This document shows, in pieces, positions 1-7,480 of a stretch of DNA of 8,102 bases. The stretch spans positions 1-8,102 of the forward strand of contig CAMPGT010000181.1 of assembly GCA_946885665.1 (NCBI GenBank). The letters run 5' to 3'. The position numbers were made by a program, and so were the translations under genes. The DNA is from an uncultured Chitinophagaceae bacterium. Lineage in GTDB: Bacteria; Bacteroidota; Bacteroidia; Chitinophagales; Chitinophagaceae. Under the pieces are notes generated by a model, which saw only the letters and a list, made by a program, of their open reading frames with translations, was not told the origin of the DNA and did not search any database. How positions within the stretch are numbered: the stretch's first letter is position 1; each line of letters opens with the position of its first letter.

Positions 1-2952
1 GATAGGAACATCTTTTTTGGGTCCCGAACGCTGACGGATGCGCGTCGTCGTTTCAAAGCCATCCATAACAGGCATGTTGATGTCCATGAAGATCAACGCC
101 GGATCATGTTCGTCGAGTAATTGCAGGGCTTCGGTACCGTTGGCAGCAGAAATCACCTTTACATGCATTTTGCTCAGCACTTCGGTGATGAGTGCCATGT
201 TCATCAAATTGTCTTCTGCAACGATCACCTGCATTCGTCCATCAAATTGGACCAGCGACGGCACTTTTGCTATCGCATTTGCCTTGCTCAGCAACGATTT
301 CTCAAAAAGAATGGACAGCAGGTTGACCAGTTCATTCAGTTTAACGGGCTTTGACAAAAACTTGTCGATACCGTTTTCTTCCGCTTCCTGTTGGAACATG
401 GTTTTCTCCAGCGATGACAACATTAATATAAAGGGTTCTGCTGGTCCGCTGTGACGGTTTTTGATTTCACGAACCAGGGTAATGCCGTCCATCTCTGGCA
501 TCTGATGATCCGTGATGATGAGGTCGAATGGTTGATTGCGGCGCATAGACGCTTCAATCAGCTGAAGGGCATCCGGTCCGTTAAAGCAAATTTTGCAGGG
601 AATATCAAGATATGCAAAAATGCCCTGCATAAGCCTGCAGTTCGTGACGTTGTCGTCGATGACAAGCACCTGACGCAAAACTCCTCTCGGTTTTTTTGAA
701 ACGCTGGGCGTTTCATCAATCACCTGCAGCGGCAGCGTTAAGGTAAACGTGCTGCCCGCCTCGGGCTCACTTTCAACGCTGATCTTTCCATCCATTAGCG
801 ACGCAAGGCGTTTCGAAATGGTCAGTCCCAACCCGGTTCCCCCGAATTTTCTCGTCGTGGAAGAATCGGCCTGTGTAAAGCTATCAAAGATCGCGTCTAT
901 CTTATTTTGGGGTATGCCGATTCCCGTATCTTTTACGGAAATGGAGATTTCGCGTATTTTTCGGCCGTATTGATGGTTTGTCTGCGGTTCCTGGTTGACA
1001 AAAACAATAATTTCACCGTGATGCGTAAACTTAATCGCGTTACCGATAAGATTGATCAGTATCTGACGGATTCGCACCGCATCTCCTGAAAATTGGGCGG
1101 GCAGTCCCGGATCGATATCGCAAATAATTTCAAGATTTTTTTCCTGCGCTTTGATGGCCAGCATTTCCACGGTTTCCTCAACCACCTGGTGCAAGGGAAA
1201 AGCGCCCGCCTCAATCGTTAATTTTCCGGCTTCAATTTTACTGAAATCGAGAATGTCATTAATAATGTTTAAAAGGTTGTGCGCCGACCGGCTAACATTC
1301 TGCAGATATTCGCGCTGTGTGCCGCCAAGTTCCGTGGTGAGCACGAGGTCGGTAAACCCGATAACGCCGTTCATCGGTGTTCTCAGCTCATGGCTCATAT
1401 TAGCCATAAATTCACTTTTGGCAACGCTCGCCGCTTCCGCTTTCTCCCTGGCCTCTCTCATCTCTTCATCCATCAAATGTCGTTCGATAGCCGCGCTGAG
1501 CGTAACGGCAAATGAGGTGAGAATAGACAATTCGGTCTCCGTCCAGATGCGGAGTTCCCTGCAATCGTTAAAGCTGACAAATCCCCAGAAAACATCGGCA
1601 ACAAATATCGGCAGGGCCACGGTAGAAAGTACTTCGTTGTCCTCGTATAGCTTTTTTAACAACACGTCTTCAATGTCGGCGGTCAGGCAATTGTAGATCT
1701 TGTTCGCCGCAAGTTGTTCGAAAGCATGCGTCATGCAGTTGATCCGCTGCAGCCGCGGCTGGCGGAAGGCAATCCCATTATCTTCACTGGTCCACCGCAT
1801 TAGCTGGCTGGCGTAACCGTCGGTGAGTACATCTCCGGTATTTTTGTAGATGCTGATAATATCCGCATGCATTTTTTGGCCAAGCAAGCGTATCGCCTGG
1901 CCCATGGCTTTCTCCGGATCATTGTTGCTAATGAGCTCATGGGTAGCGGCTGCAACCGCTTGCAACAGTTCATCCTTCTTATGCAGGTCGCGCGCGCTTT
2001 CGTGTAATTCGGCTTCGCTCGCTTTCAGGTCGTCGCGCATGGTGATGAGTGCCTTCCCCAGCTCGTCCTGGTCGCTAAGCGGCTGAAAAGCGGTATCGAA
2101 ACGACGCTTACCCACTTCATTGGCAAACCGGGTGGTAGCCAGTGTTTTTTCGGACAGATTATTTACCGCATGCATCATTTGTCCGATCTCATCATAATGC
2201 GAAATACGTTGCGTTTTGGCAATGATGCCCTTGCCAAGACCATTGACAATGAATTTGATTCTGTTGATCGGACCGATAATCACTCTTGTCATGTAGGTCG
2301 CCAGGAAAAGTCCGATCGAAATAATCGTAATGGCAAGCATGATAACTGTCCATGTCAGCTTGGTGGATGAACGTTCCAGGTTGTGGTGCTGTACGGTTTT
2401 CATCTGCTGAGCAGACCGGATAATTTCGTGAAGAGACTGAATCAACGCAGCCGTTCTTGGAAGCACCTCATCTTCAATTGCACGCTCTGCTTCCATTTTA
2501 ATAACAATGTCGTCATAGTCCTCAAATTGCTGAAGAGAGCTCATAATGCGCTTCTCGACTACCAATAACTCTTCAAATCCCGTAAACATTTTTTGCAGAC
2601 TGTCGTGGAAATTGCGGTTACCAAATTCATTGGCATAAATACTCAGACGGTCTTTCATAGCCAGATAATCCTGTTGGTGCAGCTTTTTTAACAAGCCCTT
2701 ATCCTCCTCGTTGAACCGGAGAAACACCCAGTTTGTCGTGTACATTTTTGACTCGACGAGAATTTGCTCAAATTCCTGGAGCGTTTGCAGCGCAGGGTCA
2801 ACCACATTCGATACTTCCGCTGCCAGTTGCTTATTGTTATGAAGAGTAATCAACGTAATGACGCCATTGATAACAAATAGCAGAACCAGTACAGAGAAGC
2901 TGAAATATATTCTTTTGCGAAGGCTGAAATTAGTTTTGAAAGGGATTTTCAC
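1..2952 (-). CDS. Hybrid sensor histidine kinase/response regulator (3' end outside window)
   Basis: Membrane sensor kinase that should autophosphorylate on a histidine and pass phosphate to attached receiver domains. I translated 984 codons without a stop up to base 1, so the C-terminus is missing. Order: TM1 about 14-36; periplasmic, mostly helical domain about 37-199; TM2 about 200-222; HAMP with DEIGQM near 254; a second HAMP-like segment with DELGKAL near 296; GAF about 325-490 (FWGF at 455); coiled linker; HisKA with MSHELRTPMN (His521); HATPase with NLIGNAIKF (Asn638), DTGIGIP (Asp675) and GGTGLGL (704); REC1 with IDDN (765), phospho-acceptor Asp815 and Lys868; REC2 with AEDN (912) and Asp957, cut before its conserved Lys. 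All visible catalytic residues are present. The GTG start is the first usable codon after the receptor's stop, and it keeps TM1 with a basic N-terminus (KRNTR-like LRKR at 11-14). Later in-frame ATGs would lose TM1. Third gene of the operon, 15 bases after the receptor. The response-output target is not visible. Confidence 0.95.
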   Translation of the reverse strand, partial: MKIPFKTNFSLRKRIYFSFSVLVLLFVINGVITLITLHNNKQLAAEVSNVVDPALQTLQEFEQILVESKMYTTNWVFLRFNEEDKGLLKKLHQQDYLAMKDRLSIYANEFGNRNFHDSLQKMFTGFEELLVVEKRIMSSLQQFEDYDDIVIKMEAERAIEDEVLPRTAALIQSLHEIIRSAQQMKTVQHHNLERSSTKLTWTVIMLAITIISIGLFLATYMTRVIIGPINRIKFIVNGLGKGIIAKTQRISHYDEIGQMMHAVNNLSEKTLATTRFANEVGKRRFDTAFQPLSDQDELGKALITMRDDLKASEAELHESARDLHKKDELLQAVAAATHELISNNDPEKAMGQAIRLLGQKMHADIISIYKNTGDVLTDGYASQLMRWTSEDNGIAFRQPRLQRINCMTHAFEQLAANKIYNCLTADIEDVLLKKLYEDNEVLSTVALPIFVADVFWGFVSFNDCRELRIWTETELSILTSFAVTLSAAIERHLMDEEMREAREKAEAASVAKSEFMANMSHELRTPMNGVIGFTDLVLTTELGGTQREYLQNVSRSAHNLLNIINDILDFSKIEAGKLTIEAGAFPLHQVVEETVEMLAIKAQEKNLEIICDIDPGLPAQFSGDAVRIRQILINLIGNAIKFTHHGEIIVFVNQEPQTNHQYGRKIREISISVKDTGIGIPQNKIDAIFDSFTQADSSTTRKFGGTGLGLTISKRLASLMDGKISVESEPEAGSTFTLTLPLQVIDETPSVSKKPRGVLRQVLVIDDNVTNCRLMQGIFAYLDIPCKICFNGPDALQLIEASMRRNQPFDLIITDHQMPEMDGITLVREIKNRHSGPAEPFILMLSSLEKTMFQQEAEENGIDKFLSKPVKLNELVNLLSILFEKSLLSKANAIAKVPSLVQFDGRMQVIVAEDNLMNMALITEVLSKMHVKVISAANGTEALQLLDEHDPALIFMDINMPVMDGFETTTRIRQRSGPKKDVPI

Positions 2953-2967
2953 GGTTACGGATTTTAA

Positions 2968-5217
2968 TTATTGAAGACGGATTGCCACGCCGGCCATGAT
3001 TCTTACAGGATCCTGAAGGCTTCCATAAAATGTTGACAGGGTACTGTCACTCTCCAAAGGAAACACCTGTTTGAAACGCTGATCCAAAATATTCTGGCCC
3101 TTCACAAAGAATGTAAACTTGCCTTTTAAAGTGTAAGAAGCAGAAGCGTTGACCAGTGTGTACCCTGCGATTGTCTTGCGGCTATAGGGCTGATCAGGGT
3201 TTTTAAACGTGTTTAGGCGCTGAACACCGGATTTGATCAGCCGAACCGAATAACTGAATGTACCGGAGGCGCCATCCACGCCGGCGCGAAACTGGAGTGG
3301 CGCCACCAGCGGAATTTCCACTTTCATCAACTTTGCCGGCAAGGCATATTCCATAGTGGTGCCTTCTACCCAGCTCAGTGAGCTCCATGCATTGAATCTT
3401 GAACCACCAATAGCAAACACACTGTTGACAACCACATTGCCACCGTAGTTTGTCTGCGCGCCGGCATTAACCGGCACCTCTATGTAGCTGACAGGATAGC
3501 CAAGAAATGAGTTGTTGTATAAATTGGTATTGCCATTGTCGGCAACACCGCTGATAAGGCCATAAAGACGCGTGTAATAACCGGTAACAGTAAAGTTCAG
3601 GTGCGTGTTGATCTTTTGACTGACACTCAGCTCAACCGTTTTCGAGGTGGTGGGCTTAAGTGCCGGATTAGGGAGATGCCAGAAATCCGAGGCATAGGTT
3701 CTTCCCGAATCGAGCGAATAAAAGCTGCCATACTGTTCATAAGTAACATGCGGTGAAGGCGCCCAATACGCCGTTCCATACAACGCTTTAACAGTGGTTT
3801 TGGACGAGTGGCTGTATACAAATGCCACACGCGGATTAATCGTGGACCCGAACCTCGAGTTATGATCGAATCGTCCGCCAAGTGTAACCCCCACCTTTTT
3901 AGATGGATTATACCGGGCCTGTAAAAACGAGCCAACGTTGTTATACGAAAGGGTATAGAATTTCGCTTCGATACCCTGGGGACGATAATAGGCAGCAGAA
4001 TTCAACAATGTGCCTCCCACTGCCCCTTCTTTTGTTTGCGGCGAAGAAAGTTCAACGGATTTTGGAAGCGCCTTGAATACTTCATAGGTCATTCCTCCTA
4101 TCGCCTGCAACTTCGAAGATAGCGTGATCGTTAGCAGCTCGTCCATTTTCACCATAGAGCCGTAGCTGAATTTATAGCCATGTTCCATCCTGCCGAATAC
4201 ATTACGGAAATTAGATTCCGGGTCGACCTGGGAATGGCTGGCCTGCAGATTGGTTGTCGATTTCAGTGCCCCGATTGAATCGGCATAGCTTGCACTCGCC
4301 GTGGTGACGCTCTGCCCATAAAACACATTTTTATTAAACACAGCATTTTCCGGCGTAAGCGTTGTACTCGACGGAACGGCGGCGTGATGATGAAGCAATG
4401 TAAAATCAAATCCGCCTTTATACAGCGAGAGGTAGGTATTATGCGTTTTGACCGGTGCACTGTAACCGGCATCCAGAGGGCCCGACGGCGTTACCTGCCC
4501 GTATACTGAATTGAATATTCCGGTTTCATGGCTCCTCATGCTGAATTCGTCTGTATACACCTTGGAAAAATCCGGCTGACGATCATACGTGTATTGCCCG
4601 GCTGCCATCAGGTTGAGGCCGCTCCTGAGTTTCTTTTGTATAAAAAAGCGCTGGTCGCCGTAGCCCTGCGTGCCGCCGGTTACCGAAGCTTCCAGCAAAT
4701 CGGCGGACCCTGATTTGTCGGTGATAATATTGATTACACCCGACATCGCATCGGCGCCATATAACGCGGAACCCGGCCCCAATACCACTTCGATTTGCTT
4801 AGCCAGGTAGATTGGAAAATTTTCGAGCACAGGCAACTGATCGTTTACTGGCGACGATACCTTGATGCCATCCATCAGGATCACAAATTTATCCTGGCGG
4901 GTGATGCCGCGGATGCTAAAGGTATTGAACGACTGCGGGTCGGATTTGTCGTTGACCTTCACATCAGGCAAATCATTCAGCACCTCCGCAAGGTTGCGAT
5001 AGCGCCGGGTTTCAATTTGTTTTTTGGTGATGACGATTACCGTTGCGGGTGCTTCTCCTGCCCGCTGTGACACCCGGGAAGCCGTTGTGATCCGCACGTT
5101 AAGCAATTCCTCAAGACTCATGTTTTCGAAACGGGCATTGGTTTGCGAAAAGCCTGTGCCCGCCAGCGAAAGCAAAACGGTAGTGAGTATAGATGCCAAG
5201 CGTGTATTTCGCTTCAT
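2968..5217 (-). CDS. TonB-dependent outer-membrane receptor
   Basis: Outer-membrane beta-barrel with an N-terminal plug, energised by TonB-ExbB-ExbD for uptake or sensing of a ligand that cannot be named from sequence. The 749 residues start with a signal peptide of about 24 residues (MKRNTR, hydrophobic core, GTGFSQ). A short conserved segment MSLEELLNVRITTASR (33-48) follows, typical of the branch of receptors with colicin-I/vitamin B12-like plugs. The plug covers about 50-170: VIVITKKQI, FSIRGI (100-104), VILMDGIKV (112-120), and VVLGPGSALYGADAMSGVI (144-162). The rest is barrel, with a late GQNILDQRF typical of the penultimate strands. There is no N-terminal carboxypeptidase-like or STN domain, so it is not a SusC-type receptor. 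The chain ends in AIRLQ, without the terminal aromatic residue usual for outer-membrane barrels. ATG lies 9 bases after the yfiR-like stop. Its setting between a YfiR protein and a sensor kinase favours a signalling role over simple nutrient uptake, but that is inference. Confidence 0.96.
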   Translation of the reverse strand: MKRNTRLASILTTVLLSLAGTGFSQTNARFENMSLEELLNVRITTASRVSQRAGEAPATVIVITKKQIETRRYRNLAEVLNDLPDVKVNDKSDPQSFNTFSIRGITRQDKFVILMDGIKVSSPVNDQLPVLENFPIYLAKQIEVVLGPGSALYGADAMSGVINIITDKSGSADLLEASVTGGTQGYGDQRFFIQKKLRSGLNLMAAGQYTYDRQPDFSKVYTDEFSMRSHETGIFNSVYGQVTPSGPLDAGYSAPVKTHNTYLSLYKGGFDFTLLHHHAAVPSSTTLTPENAVFNKNVFYGQSVTTASASYADSIGALKSTTNLQASHSQVDPESNFRNVFGRMEHGYKFSYGSMVKMDELLTITLSSKLQAIGGMTYEVFKALPKSVELSSPQTKEGAVGGTLLNSAAYYRPQGIEAKFYTLSYNNVGSFLQARYNPSKKVGVTLGGRFDHNSRFGSTINPRVAFVYSHSSKTTVKALYGTAYWAPSPHVTYEQYGSFYSLDSGRTYASDFWHLPNPALKPTTSKTVELSVSQKINTHLNFTVTGYYTRLYGLISGVADNGNTNLYNNSFLGYPVSYIEVPVNAGAQTNYGGNVVVNSVFAIGGSRFNAWSSLSWVEGTTMEYALPAKLMKVEIPLVAPLQFRAGVDGASGTFSYSVRLIKSGVQRLNTFKNPDQPYSRKTIAGYTLVNASASYTLKGKFTFFVKGQNILDQRFKQVFPLESDSTLSTFYGSLQDPVRIMAGVAIRLQ

Positions 5218-5226
5218 AGGTACTTG

Positions 5227-5814
5227 TTATTTTACGATTTTTCCCAGCCGCAGCAGTTCGTTGGCGATCCTCAGCCGGCGGTTTTCGATGTTGTTTTTGT
5301 TTATTTCCAGTTTCAGGCGTTCAGACACAATAGAAAAGTTGATACAGGCGCCCCTTGATGCAGCGTCTTTGTCTTCGCTGATCAGCAAAACGGGTGCACC
5401 CTCGGTACGCTGCGCGATCTTTTCGAGGCTCCAACTTTCTCCCTCACTCAAAAACAGAATCTGGCAATCGTATGATGGCATCGAAGCAGTCAGCTTTTTT
5501 ACAATGATGTGTTGGCTTCCTGCCGTTTTAGTGGCAATGGCCGCCTTCAGTTCGTCAAAAAGTGGCGTGTTACCCACGACGCCGATGACAAAATCTCCTC
5601 TTTTCTCGCTGTCGGGCCAATCAATGTATTTTGTGAAGTGGTAGATGATGTTCGCGTAAACGGAGTATTCCACCGGTGATTGCGCTTTCGCGGATTGAAA
5701 AAGACTGAAAAATAATGCGCCGAGCACAAACAGCAGTTGGCGAATATAGGCCTGCAACTGCGCCGCTGAGCCCTTAGGCAATCGGAAACCTTGCGTTTCA
5801 TCACGGTTAGTCAT
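5227..5814 (-). CDS. YfiR/DUF4154-family periplasmic protein
   Basis: Small exported protein of 195 residues, close to the length of Pseudomonas YfiR (about 190). Family features visible: NIIYHFTKYIDWPD (55-68), matching the family's aromatic 'F..YI.WP' start; DFVIGVVGNTPLFDEL (74-89); the CQILFLSEGES segment (117-127); the PVLLISED strand (141-148); ACINFSIVSERLKLEIN (156-172); and an ANELLRLGKIVK end, resembling the family's 'A..L.L..LLRLA'. The N-terminus has a hydrophobic signal segment about 27-45 ending AKAQ. It is preceded by an unusually long polar stretch of some 25 residues from the only in-frame ATG; a TTG at codon 20 would give a more normal signal peptide. Only two mature cysteines are present (117 and 157), so the two-disulfide pattern recalled for Pseudomonas YfiR is not complete. 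YfiR restrains the membrane diguanylate cyclase YfiN. Here the likely membrane partner is the hybrid kinase two genes downstream. First gene of the operon. Confidence 0.92.
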   Translation of the reverse strand: MTNRDETQGFRLPKGSAAQLQAYIRQLLFVLGALFFSLFQSAKAQSPVEYSVYANIIYHFTKYIDWPDSEKRGDFVIGVVGNTPLFDELKAAIATKTAGSQHIIVKKLTASMPSYDCQILFLSEGESWSLEKIAQRTEGAPVLLISEDKDAASRGACINFSIVSERLKLEINKNNIENRRLRIANELLRLGKIVK

Positions 5815-6634
5815 AGATTCGGATTGGAAATGCAGTAAAGCAACTCCGTCAATGAACGCAAGGCTGCTGAAAATATCTTTGGGACGCAGGTCTGTTTGGA
5901 ATTTTTAGGGGTATATTCTTAGGTATGCATAGAGAAATCTGTCCCGTCGAAATCCGCGTTGCGATCAACAAAAAAACAACCAGATTTCGTAATACCGGTT
6001 TGAAAGTGAAGAAGCGGCGGAAGGACAACCACACTTGTTCAGCGATGTTCATCGCTTCTGGTGAAAATATCGCACAGGCATTAATGCTGCGTCTCCTGCA
6101 GCCTTTTCACCGCATGCTCGTTACCCGGGAAAGCCCCAGCGACTGGTTGAAAGACACGATCGCGTTTTTTATGTCGCCGGTAATGCCTGTACAGTTTATT
6201 CCCAGTCACATTTGTCTGGGGCGGCTTTAATTATGACGCCATTTTCATCTGTCTGAAGAAAGCATTACAGCAATAACAAATGGCCATCAAAATCCTTTGA
6301 AAAGGCAAGACCGAATGATTCTTTTAAAGTCGCATACGAGCTTCATGCCCGGATCGATATTGTTCTCACTCGAATCACAACCATCGGTAAATAATTTAAA
6401 CCAAGTCGATAAGCCACTTTTATCTCTCCAATTTTAAACGTGAATTGTGAAGAGTTATTCTCGATGGCTTGGCATTCCCCGACAAGGCATAAATGCTCGC
6501 GTGTCGCTCAGCGTAAATCTTTATCTACTGTTTGCTCGAAAAAATAAATATACGGCCGACCTGAGTTGTTTATTAAATGGGACAGGTTTAGCCGCAATGC
6601 GGGCGACGCCTATCAAATGATCAGTACACTCCGA
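5815..6634. other. Long non-coding or decayed stretch upstream of the operon
   Basis: I see no convincing gene here. Two overlapping open frames on opposite strands (101 codons rightward from 5925, 67 codons leftward from 6052) match nothing I recognise and have no domain-like pattern. A leftward frame ending near 6280 reads SYATLKESFGLAFSKDFDG, protein-like but only about 25 codons long after a stop. The promoter of the leftward YfiR operon should lie near 5815-5930, but I found no clean Bacteroidota TAnnTTTG/TTG pair. The nearest is TATTTTC on the minus strand, which lacks the expected upstream TTG. A 10-base perfect inverted repeat sits at 6074-6083 and 6181-6190. Confidence 0.5.
6074..6190. 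repeat. 10-bp perfect inverted repeat with a 97-bp spacer
   Basis: ACAGGCATTA at 6074-6083 is matched by TAATGCCTGT at 6181-6190. The match does not extend usefully in either direction. It lies in the gene-poor stretch upstream of the operon. It could be a pair of protein-binding half sites or a chance match; no target duplication or transposase accompanies it. Confidence 0.3.
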
Positions 6635-6694
6635 AAAAAGGGCTGCATGGACAAATGGCAGCCCTTTTTAAATTCTGTGAAAGCCGTAAATTAA
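6548..6694 (+). pseudogene. Possible gene remnant (48-codon open frame, no ATG start)
   Basis: Between stops at 6545 and 6692 the plus strand reads as a protein-like peptide, with ELFIKWDRFSRNAGDAYQMI (residues 6-25) and GCMDKWQPFLNSV (32-44). There is no ATG at its beginning; the first possible start is TTG at 6566. I do not recognise the family. The last third coincides with the terminator stem, so the protein-like look may be accidental. It may also be the 3' tail of a lost gene. The upstream frames are broken and give no continuation. Confidence 0.2.
6635..6669. terminator. Bidirectional intrinsic terminator
   Basis: A perfect 12-bp stem pairs AAAAAGGGCTGC (6635-6646) with GCAGCCCTTTTT (6658-6669) around an 11-base loop. 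It has a GC-rich core, a T5 run on the right and an A6 run on the left (T6 on the minus strand), so it can stop transcripts from both sides. No recognised gene ends just before it on the plus strand. Leftward, it would stop read-through from the gene at the right edge before it enters the YfiR operon region; this role is inference. It also overlaps a 48-codon open frame (6548-6694). Confidence 0.8.
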
Positions 6695-6712
6695 GACCGT
6701 CATAAAGAATAA

Positions 6713-7057
6713 ATGAAAGGAAGACTTATCGCTGCCATCTATATTGCGTACACTTCGGTGCTCATCCTCACCCAACTTGTATGCTTTTGGCTTTATTACT
6801 GGCACGCGGTATTAAAACATCCGGTACTTTTTGAGGACCTGTCAGACTATGGATTTGCGATTACTCTAGCGATCTTCAGCGGCTACCTACTTATACCGAT
6901 GGTTTTATTGTTGGATTTTATTCTATCGGTTCGTAACAAATATTTTAAGTTTCATTATTGGAAAGCTGTTATTCTTATCAGCATATTTGTGTCAGTACTC
7001 CTGCTTCAAAAGTATTCTCATGCTGGCGGGTGGTACTTGTATGTGCGGGATCAATAA
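6713..7057 (+). CDS. Small three-helix integral membrane protein, unknown function
   Basis: The product is 114 residues and very hydrophobic, with three predicted membrane helices at about 5-29, 47-72 and 82-99. The basic N-terminus (MKGR) and the basic loop RNKYFKFHYWK (74-84) between helices 2 and 3 indicate an N-in, C-out topology by the positive-inside rule. The loop between helices 1 and 2 carries acidic residues (FEDLSD, 40-45) and would face the periplasm. The C-terminal tail (HAGGWYLYVRDQ) is short and aromatic. ATG at 6713 is preceded by an A-rich stretch (AAGAATAA), as is common for Bacteroidota starts. I do not recognise a family and see no catalytic motif. It stands alone: a terminator lies 43 bases upstream, and the next gene is convergent. 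It could be a genuine orphan membrane protein. Its length, clean topology and lack of a better competing frame support it. Confidence 0.7.
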   Translation: MKGRLIAAIYIAYTSVLILTQLVCFWLYYWHAVLKHPVLFEDLSDYGFAITLAIFSGYLLIPMVLLLDFILSVRNKYFKFHYWKAVILISIFVSVLLLQKYSHAGGWYLYVRDQ

Positions 7058-7480
7058 TACGAATCTCCTCCTGTCCCAACTCATATAAAGGTGCCATATA
7101 AGTCAAGCTGATACACTACCAATATTCCAGTAGACTGTATAATCGGAAGTGCCCTCGCTTTAAAGTCCTTGAATCCTTTCATCTTCCCGCCGCAGCTTTT
7201 GCCTGGTTACTTTGTAATAATATTCCACAGTCGCAATCGATACCGAAGGCGTGAAGATTGGCCCGGGATCATTTCATTTTTTAAGCAGAAAATGTTGGCG
7301 TTGGATAGTTTCTGGACGGAGGTAAAAGATATCTTCTTGTAGCAAACAGACATCACATCGCCTGCTTATTATGAATATCCAGGGTCGTGGCCGACGGTGT
7401 ATAGCCCCGGACAATGAAGGCGCTAAAAGCGACGATGGTCATTTCTTATTTGTTCCTTTTCATCTATATGAGATAACACA
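7058..7480. other. Gene-poor gap with short open fragments
   Basis: No full gene is seen. A leftward frame of 37 codons (7273-7160) has protein-like content, including PSVSIATVEYYYKVTRQK. A second leftward frame with ATG at 7182 runs 33 codons to 7081. A rightward 20-codon frame (7414-7476) would encode MKALKATMVISYLFLFIYMR, a signal-anchor-like peptide ending 4 bases before the stop of the convergent right-edge gene. None has supporting context. The short, frame-shifting protein-like pieces on the minus strand would fit a decayed gene, but this is weak. No obvious terminator follows the right-edge gene within this gap. Confidence 0.45.

Noticed and set aside
38..2568. Several rightward open frames of 60-181 codons between 38 and 2568
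   Set aside because: They lie opposite the hybrid kinase, whose frame is continuous with intact HisKA, HATPase and REC motifs; these are shadows.
3203..5644. Open frames on both strands inside the receptor and YfiR-like genes, including a 206-codon rightward frame at 5024-5644
   Set aside because: They overlap genes with clear family motifs and show no domain pattern of their own.
5849..6052. Leftward 67-codon frame with one hydrophobic segment, ending 34 bases before the YfiR-like start
   Set aside because: One hydrophobic run is not enough; its tail is Pro/Arg/Gln-rich and no homologous family comes to mind.
6196..6225. CCCAG...CTGGG hairpin followed by a short T-containing stretch as a second terminator
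   Set aside because: Only 5 paired bases and no real T run; too weak.
5925..6230. Rightward 101-codon frame upstream of the operon
   Set aside because: No recognisable motif, overlaps a leftward 67-codon frame of equal quality, and has no context; not supported as a gene.
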